The translations under genes were made by a program, and so were the position numbers. From positions 744,001-808,000 of the forward strand of contig JADKAN010000001.1 of the NCBI GenBank assembly GCA_016719225.1: a DNA stretch of 64,000 nt. The letters run 5' to 3'. Below the pieces are notes generated by a model, which ran no database searches, was not told where the DNA came from, and worked only from the letters and a program-made list of their open reading frames with translations. Positions 59,412-64,000 of this stretch are shown here, piece after piece (the first letter of the stretch is position 1; the number at the start of each line of letters is the position of its first letter). Source of the DNA: Flavobacteriales bacterium. Lineage in GTDB: Bacteria > Bacteroidota > Bacteroidia > Flavobacteriales_F > PHOS-HE28.

Positions 59412-59419
59412 CAAATGTA
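59412..59419 (-). promoter_or_regulatory. -7 element for the HEAT-like gene
   Basis: Minus-strand TACATTTG, a perfect TAnnTTTG, 34 nt upstream of the ATG at 59377. It is the same octamer as at the DUF2490 promoter. TTG at 59436-59438 (minus strand) is 16 nt upstream. Confidence 0.5.
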
Positions 59420-59494
59420 GATGCCTCGCAGTCTACAACATTTTGCAAGTCCCAAGGAACGCGTGGCTCAGCGAAACCCGGGATCCCGACAATG

Positions 59495-60202
59495 TCAATT
59501 GGACTTGAGCTTAGTTGAGGAGTGATGATGGCGACCACTGTCCTTGTCGAAAAGCCCGAAACCGAGGGAAACAGCGATGATATTCTCCTTCATGCCGGCA
59601 TAAGGCGTTGTGGTAACTCCGTCCTTGGTCTCCTTGAAGGCGGTGTTGTGGAAATTGTTCAGGTAGTACCGGATGGTCAGGTTGGATCCATATGGGCCTT
59701 GGAAGCCCAGGAAAACAGAATGGAAGAGCCGTTCCGTCCGGTCGCCGAACCAAACGTCGAACCGATCCTCGCGGTCCCCATCAATGAATTTCTTCTCCTT
59801 GTAGTTGAATGGAAGTTCCAGTTCATAACCAAAGTAGACGAGCTCTTTGTTCATGGTCCCGATCTTCATGCCCACTGGTATTCCAATGTTGTAAGTCCTG
59901 AACTTGTAACGGATGTTCGTGTCCGGGACCTGATAGATGAACCCTTGGTTGCGCAGTCCCAGCCCCGTGAAGAAACCAACGTGCTCGCTGACGTCCATGT
60001 TCAGAATGCTCTGCACGTTGAAGAACGGGGAGAAACGCACGACCGATCCTTTGTCACTGCCGTTCACATCCAGGATAGGGGCAGAGAAGATCAGTTCGCC
60101 GCTACCGCTGAAATAAACTTTGGAAGGTGCAGCGGGTTGCTCCGATTGGGCGCGCAAGGCTGTGGTGAAGAGAAGGACCGGGATAAAAGCCAAGAGTTTC
60201 AT
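59495..60202 (-). CDS. Outer-membrane beta-barrel protein, unknown function
   Basis: 235 residues. Signal peptide (LLAFIPVLLFTTALRAQ) then a barrel of alternating strands (KVYFSGSGELIFSAPIL, VGFFTGLGLRNQGFIY, YFGYELELPFNYKEKKF, IIAVSLGFGLF). Probably PorT/OmpW-like in shape. The C-terminus is histidine- and lysine-rich and extends beyond the final strand. Confidence 0.72.
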   Translation of the reverse strand: MKLLAFIPVLLFTTALRAQSEQPAAPSKVYFSGSGELIFSAPILDVNGSDKGSVVRFSPFFNVQSILNMDVSEHVGFFTGLGLRNQGFIYQVPDTNIRYKFRTYNIGIPVGMKIGTMNKELVYFGYELELPFNYKEKKFIDGDREDRFDVWFGDRTERLFHSVFLGFQGPYGSNLTIRYYLNNFHNTAFKETKDGVTTTPYAGMKENIIAVSLGFGLFDKDSGRHHHSSTKLKSN

Positions 60203-60281
60203 GACGGGGTGATTTGTAGGTATGACGGCCGTGTACCCCGAAGGTTACAGGGCAAACATCTTTCGCACGAACTATGGGATC

Positions 60282-62669
60282 CTATCGTCCCATCACCACC
60301 AAACGCTGCACGGGTAGCGCATTCCCAACGCCCGTTAGCGTGATGAAATAAAGGCCGCTAGCCCAATCGGTCGTGGACAGGATGACCTCACCGTTCCGTT
60401 CCGTCAAGGGCAGATCCAGTACGGTCGAGCCCAACGCATTGCGTACGTTGAGCTGGCTGGCCGGAGAAGCTGATGAAAGGTTGTAAAGAACGCGCACGGG
60501 GCCATTAGCCGGGTTCGGGACAAGGGAGAAAGCATCCGCCCCAGGGATCTCAGGTACTGCGGCAGGTCCAATGGCCGTGGTCGTCACCTGCACGTCGTCC
60601 AGGAAGAAGCCGTCAGCCGTTGCGCCTTGATCGGACCGCAATTCGAAACGTATCCATACCGGAGCGCCCAAGTAATCCCCAAGGTCCATTTCTTCTTGGA
60701 CCCATGCTGGCTGTCGACCATCGTACAAAGGCTCTCCGAAGCTCTGGTCAACGCTGCCGGCGTGCGTGTAAATGCCGCACAAGGGATACCATAGGTCGTT
60801 ATCGGTGCTGGCCAGGACCTGCACTTGGTCGTAGGCCGGCTCAATGTCCCACTTCGCCCAGAAACTCAGGCTGGCCGTGCCCATTCCCGTAAGATCGATA
60901 GGTTCGGAAAGGCTCAGCTTCTTGTCCGCGTTATTGGAATAGTTGCCATTGGGTGAATCGGCGAAGCAGGAAGGTGGCGAGAAATAGGTGCTGGTGGTCA
61001 CGCCCCAATTCCCGGTCCAGTTGCCAAGTGTGTTCCCGTTGTCGGTCAGCGCTACCACTGGAGTGCCGAATACCTTGGTGATGGTATCGCGTTCGGCATA
61101 GCCGCCGAAGTCAGTAATGAGCACATAGCGTACCAACTCACCGGCGGTGATGGTTGGATCCAGGTTGATGGAAATTGAATCCGACCGGGTCTCCAAAAGG
61201 TCAAGGTCACTGTAGGTCTTTTCCGGTCCCACACTTTGTACCAGGTCCAGCGGCGCAATGCTCACGGTGATAGGCCCGGATTCCTGCCCAAGACGTTTTA
61301 ATTCGAAGCGGATGGACGGCTGTATGTCGGCCAAGACAGGTCCCGTGCGGTCCGCTGTTTCTCCGAAAACGCCGGCGAGGTGGGCCATGCGGAGGTTCTG
61401 GGTCACGTTCTCCTTGCAAATAGCGGTGATGCGCGAAGAAGGCGGCCAGAATCCCTCGCTGCCAAGCCCGGCTTCCGGGGTCATGGAATAGATCTTCGGC
61501 TTGCTGGTCTGTTCGCCATACATCCAGTCGTCGCTATCACCATTGGTCACGTAGTTCACGGTCTGGTCGCCGGTGCCGTTGAGGTAGTGGTTGTCGCGCG
61601 CAAGCAACAGTCCATAATCGCTGAAGGCCGCGGAATCCGGGGTGTAGATCGAATAGCCGTAGCCCCAAGGGTAGATCAGCAAGTTGCCGTAAGTGTGGTA
61701 GTTCAATGCGAGGCGGAATTGGTGTGCGTTGCAGAAGTCACGCATCACCTGTGTTTCGGGCTCGGAGAATCCGCTGGCTCCACGGTACACTTCGGAGGTG
61801 TAGTTGGGGGAGGAGCCGCTATCGTCATAACCCCACTCGTAGCCGTAGTTCCTGTTGAGGTCCACTCCGAAGCTGCCGTCCGGGTTGGGCCGGCGGTTCT
61901 TGCGCCACATGCCGCCGCCATTGGGATTTGTGGTTTCGTTATACACGTAGCCGTCCGGATTCACACAGGGCACGAAATACATTTCCGTATGGTCCACCAA
62001 CCAGGTTATCTCAGGGTCGGTGCCATAGTTTTCCAGGAGGTGCCACATGTAAAAGATCACTTGGCTCAGTGATGCCGGTTCGCGGGCATGGTGCAGTGCG
62101 TCGTAAAGCACCTCGGGCTTGCCTTGGTCCACATTGGGGTTGTTGGATATGCGCACCATGTAGAGCGCACGTCCCTCCAAACTTTCGCCGATGGAAGCCT
62201 TTGCACTGATCAGGTCCGGATACGCAGCTGACATCTCGTCCAATACGTCCTTCATTTCATCCCAGGTGTAATAGCCGCCCATGGTGCCCAAGTTGAAATG
62301 TTCCGGTACCGCGATATCCGGCGGAGGGGTGCATTCCACGCTGCGCAGGTCGGCAGGGGCGGGATCGCTGGCGTGGTTCACGTACCAGGCTTGAACATCG
62401 GCGATGTCGGAATGGTAGGGAATGCCGTTCTGCTGCAGGATGGTAAGCTCGCTGCCGGACAGATCCGTGGTGATGGCGACGCCGGGCTTTACTTGGCCAT
62501 GGTCCGCCGCGATGCCGAGCCGCAACAATCCGGACACGCCGCCGGCAACCTCGGAAAGGTCAATGGTAACACGGGAGTAGGTCTCTGGATGTTGGGCGTT
62601 CGCACCAACGGTGAGGCAGAGGACCAAGCCGGTGGGAAGGGAGCGGATAGTGTTCCGAAGGAAGCACAT
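60282..62669 (-). CDS. M14 zinc carboxypeptidase with T9SS sorting domain
   Basis: 795 residues from the ATG at 62669; signal peptide LPTGLVLCLTVGANAQ. A pro-like region (to ~110), then the M14 peptidase: the zinc pair HHAREPAS (HxxE), third ligand in LNYHTYGN, and catalytic Glu in SMTPEAGLGSEGFWPP. After it, beta-sandwich domains, one resembling MAM/jelly-roll (LSFWAKWDIEPAYDQVQVL). The last ~80 residues are a T9SS tail (FSLVPNPANGPVRVLYNL ... YFITLTGVG). A secreted protein-degrading enzyme. Confidence 0.92.
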   Translation of the reverse strand: MCFLRNTIRSLPTGLVLCLTVGANAQHPETYSRVTIDLSEVAGGVSGLLRLGIAADHGQVKPGVAITTDLSGSELTILQQNGIPYHSDIADVQAWYVNHASDPAPADLRSVECTPPPDIAVPEHFNLGTMGGYYTWDEMKDVLDEMSAAYPDLISAKASIGESLEGRALYMVRISNNPNVDQGKPEVLYDALHHAREPASLSQVIFYMWHLLENYGTDPEITWLVDHTEMYFVPCVNPDGYVYNETTNPNGGGMWRKNRRPNPDGSFGVDLNRNYGYEWGYDDSGSSPNYTSEVYRGASGFSEPETQVMRDFCNAHQFRLALNYHTYGNLLIYPWGYGYSIYTPDSAAFSDYGLLLARDNHYLNGTGDQTVNYVTNGDSDDWMYGEQTSKPKIYSMTPEAGLGSEGFWPPSSRITAICKENVTQNLRMAHLAGVFGETADRTGPVLADIQPSIRFELKRLGQESGPITVSIAPLDLVQSVGPEKTYSDLDLLETRSDSISINLDPTITAGELVRYVLITDFGGYAERDTITKVFGTPVVALTDNGNTLGNWTGNWGVTTSTYFSPPSCFADSPNGNYSNNADKKLSLSEPIDLTGMGTASLSFWAKWDIEPAYDQVQVLASTDNDLWYPLCGIYTHAGSVDQSFGEPLYDGRQPAWVQEEMDLGDYLGAPVWIRFELRSDQGATADGFFLDDVQVTTTAIGPAAVPEIPGADAFSLVPNPANGPVRVLYNLSSASPASQLNVRNALGSTVLDLPLTERNGEVILSTTDWASGLYFITLTGVGNALPVQRLVVMGR

Positions 62670-62868
62670 GCAGGGTGTGGGTTGGAATAGTGACGATGGA
62701 TGCAGGGTACGCGGCGTACAGGATCTTTCGCGCCAATGTGTGCAGCAAACTGTTCCGAGATCCTTCGGGCAACTGGTTACGGGAACGCAAGTTAGCTGCA
62801 TCATGGAACAGCACAGGCTCAAACTCAGGAAGTCCACGGTAACTTTCGGGCCGAAACCTTGGGATCAC

Positions 62869-63255
62869 ATGCGCATCTTTCCCTTCACAGTTCCCTTGCT
62901 AGCCATGCTGTGTTTTTCCTGCACGAAGGAGGATAAGCCACTCCTGCAGGCCACTCTTCACGCCACATGCCGCGATTGTGTTGTAAGTTATGCAGTGGGC
63001 CCCGAACAGACGCATGTGGACACACTGCATGGGATCCCCGTGGAAGGGACTACCGACACCTTGGCGCAGGTCTGGCAGAAAAGCATCGAAGTTGTTGACG
63101 GCGACAACCTGTTCCTCCGGGCTTGCCGGATCCGCACGGACACGGCCTTCGGCAATATCTCGGTCAACGTGGACGGCGGTGTGAGACCGCTACAAGCCGC
63201 TGCGGACACAGCTGCGGAGTGTGCAGGGATCAACCAAGCGTTGCACGCGCAGTAA
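62869..63255 (+). CDS. Small lipoprotein, unknown function
   Basis: 128 residues from the ATG at 62869. The signal RIFPFTVPLLAMLCFSC ends in a lipobox-like CFSC (C18). The mature protein has two C-x-x-C-like points (CRDCVV and two single C) and beta-strand character. Divergent from the M14 gene; convergent with the SIMPL-like gene. Confidence 0.6.
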   Translation: MRIFPFTVPLLAMLCFSCTKEDKPLLQATLHATCRDCVVSYAVGPEQTHVDTLHGIPVEGTTDTLAQVWQKSIEVVDGDNLFLRACRIRTDTAFGNISVNVDGGVRPLQAAADTAAECAGINQALHAQ

Positions 63256-63275
63256 ACGTCCCTGCCGGGTGGCTC

Positions 63276-63965
63276 TTAGTCCACCAAGCTGAATTTGAAA
63301 CGCATTGTCTGGATCACCGGAGAGGCTCCTTGGCTGCTGTCCGGATAGTCATAGTCGTTGCCGGATCCCGTATTGTAGTCTTCCGCGGCGATCAGTTTGC
63401 CCAGTTTGCGTCCCCCCATCACCGCCAAGCGTTCAGCCTTTGCATGGGCTTGGTTGAATAGCCGGGTCGTTAGGTCCTGCATGGCCGACGCGGTCGGCAC
63501 TTTCTTCCATTCCGCCACATTGCCGGTGAACAAGCCTTGTGTACGTAGCCAGATCACAAGTGCCTTGAGCTCTTCCTCCGTCTTTAATTCAATGCGCAAT
63601 GCAGGTGTTTCCGCGTTATCGGTGCTATAGCTGTTAATGGAGTATGGATCATAGCCGGTCGGTGCCTCTTGAACAACATATTTCCGTGCTTTCAGGTCCT
63701 TTTCAAGTTTTTCGCGCGCCTTCTTCATGCGCATATTGCTTTCCTTCTGGATCTTTTCATAATCCATGTTCTCGTCATACTCCATGGTCGCGAGCACTTC
63801 GTCCACGGGTGCGATGTCGTATAGAATGCTGCCGTTCAAGGTGGGCAAGGTGTCGCTTACCATCAGCACAATGCTGTTATCGGTGAAGAGTGAAGCATCG
63901 TTCTGCGCATTGGCAGCATTAAGCCACACGGTGCACGCAGCAAAGAGGAAAGCGGGGGTCTTCAT
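63276..63965 (-). CDS. SIMPL/DUF541-like secreted protein
   Basis: 229 residues. Signal peptide (AFLFAACTVWLNAANAQ). The region ~60-205 has the layout of SIMPL (DUF541) proteins: a charged helix (MRMKKAREKLEKDLKARKY), RIELKTEEELKALVIWL and LFNQAHAKAERLAVMGGRKL near the end, like the A-x-x-K-A-E-x-L-A motif. Function of such proteins is not well known. GATATTTG (minus, 63969-63976) is a near -7 element close to the start. Confidence 0.65.
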   Translation of the reverse strand: MKTPAFLFAACTVWLNAANAQNDASLFTDNSIVLMVSDTLPTLNGSILYDIAPVDEVLATMEYDENMDYEKIQKESNMRMKKAREKLEKDLKARKYVVQEAPTGYDPYSINSYSTDNAETPALRIELKTEEELKALVIWLRTQGLFTGNVAEWKKVPTASAMQDLTTRLFNQAHAKAERLAVMGGRKLGKLIAAEDYNTGSGNDYDYPDSSQGASPVIQTMRFKFSLVD

Positions 63966-64000
63966 CCAGCAAATATCGACTTTCGCACTGTACCGTGGCG

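Noticed and set aside
1..64000. Search for tRNA, rRNA, CRISPR, insertion sequences, phage genes or defence systems
   Set aside because: Reading by eye gave no clover-leaf ends, transposase motifs, integrases, spacer arrays or known defence proteins. A tRNAscan or similar run would be decisive for small RNAs.

Overview
This 64 kb window is a continuous, gene-dense piece of a Bacteroidota chromosome, most likely an uncultivated high-GC member of the Flavobacteriales. Four lines support this. Secreted proteins end in type IX secretion (T9SS) type A C-terminal domains at 3.6, 43.7 and 60.3 kb. PorQ, GldF and GldG relatives are present. There is an alternative GlmU-like protein and a BshA bacillithiol enzyme. 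The -7 promoter elements have the form TAnnTTYG, which is specific to this phylum, and Shine-Dalgarno sequences are rare. I see no phage, transposon, CRISPR array, rRNA or tRNA. This is core chromosome rather than an island.

Layout. 0-6.9 kb (+): a DUF1573 C-terminus, yajC, coaE, a small membrane protein, pyrR-pyrB, a STAS protein, a T9SS protein, RNase Z, an orphan LuxR-type regulator and a BadF-type kinase. 6.8-14.1 kb (-): a membrane-anchored patatin, bifunctional FtcD, a CPBP protease, HutI (histidine breakdown) and a secreted coiled-coil protein. 14.4-24.3 kb: bshA, a CoA-transferase, a DUF389 membrane protein overlapping a GNAT-nitrilase fusion, the GlmU-like protein and Lon. 24.4-31 kb: an apparent phosphate-uptake block (OprO/P-like porin, Rrf2 regulator, DUF2490 protein, PstS-PstC-PstA-PstB) with a striking promoter/operator. 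31-43.5 kb: queA, porQ, cmk, two paralogous secreted proteins (one frameshifted), ispH, rpsA, an acyltransferase, two cyclophilins and a DEAD-box helicase. 43.7-47.5 kb: a 1257-residue CUB-repeat adhesin-like T9SS substrate. 47.8-55.2 kb (-): SAM hydroxide adenosyltransferase, a monooxygenase-like protein, a TPR protein, gldF, gldG, DUF4340, dnaN and a META-domain protein. 55.3-64 kb: phoH-purC, a VIT-family transporter, a short-chain dehydrogenase, a beta-barrel protein, a T9SS M14 carboxypeptidase, a small lipoprotein and a SIMPL-like protein.

How the parts fit. PorQ and the T9SS substrates depend on each other: the substrates need the secretion apparatus of which PorQ is an accessory part, and GldF/GldG belong to the gliding machinery associated with it. 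HutI and FtcD are two steps of one pathway. The Pst genes and the porin plausibly form an outer-to-inner-membrane phosphate route. The most informative non-coding features are a perfect 19-bp inverted repeat lying on the -7 box of the DUF2490-pst promoter, and a group of genes whose -7 element sits only 4-8 nt from the start codon, which implies leaderless transcripts. I did not find a clearly new multi-gene system. The best leads are the phosphate-locus operator, the leaderless promoter class and the frameshifted paralogue.
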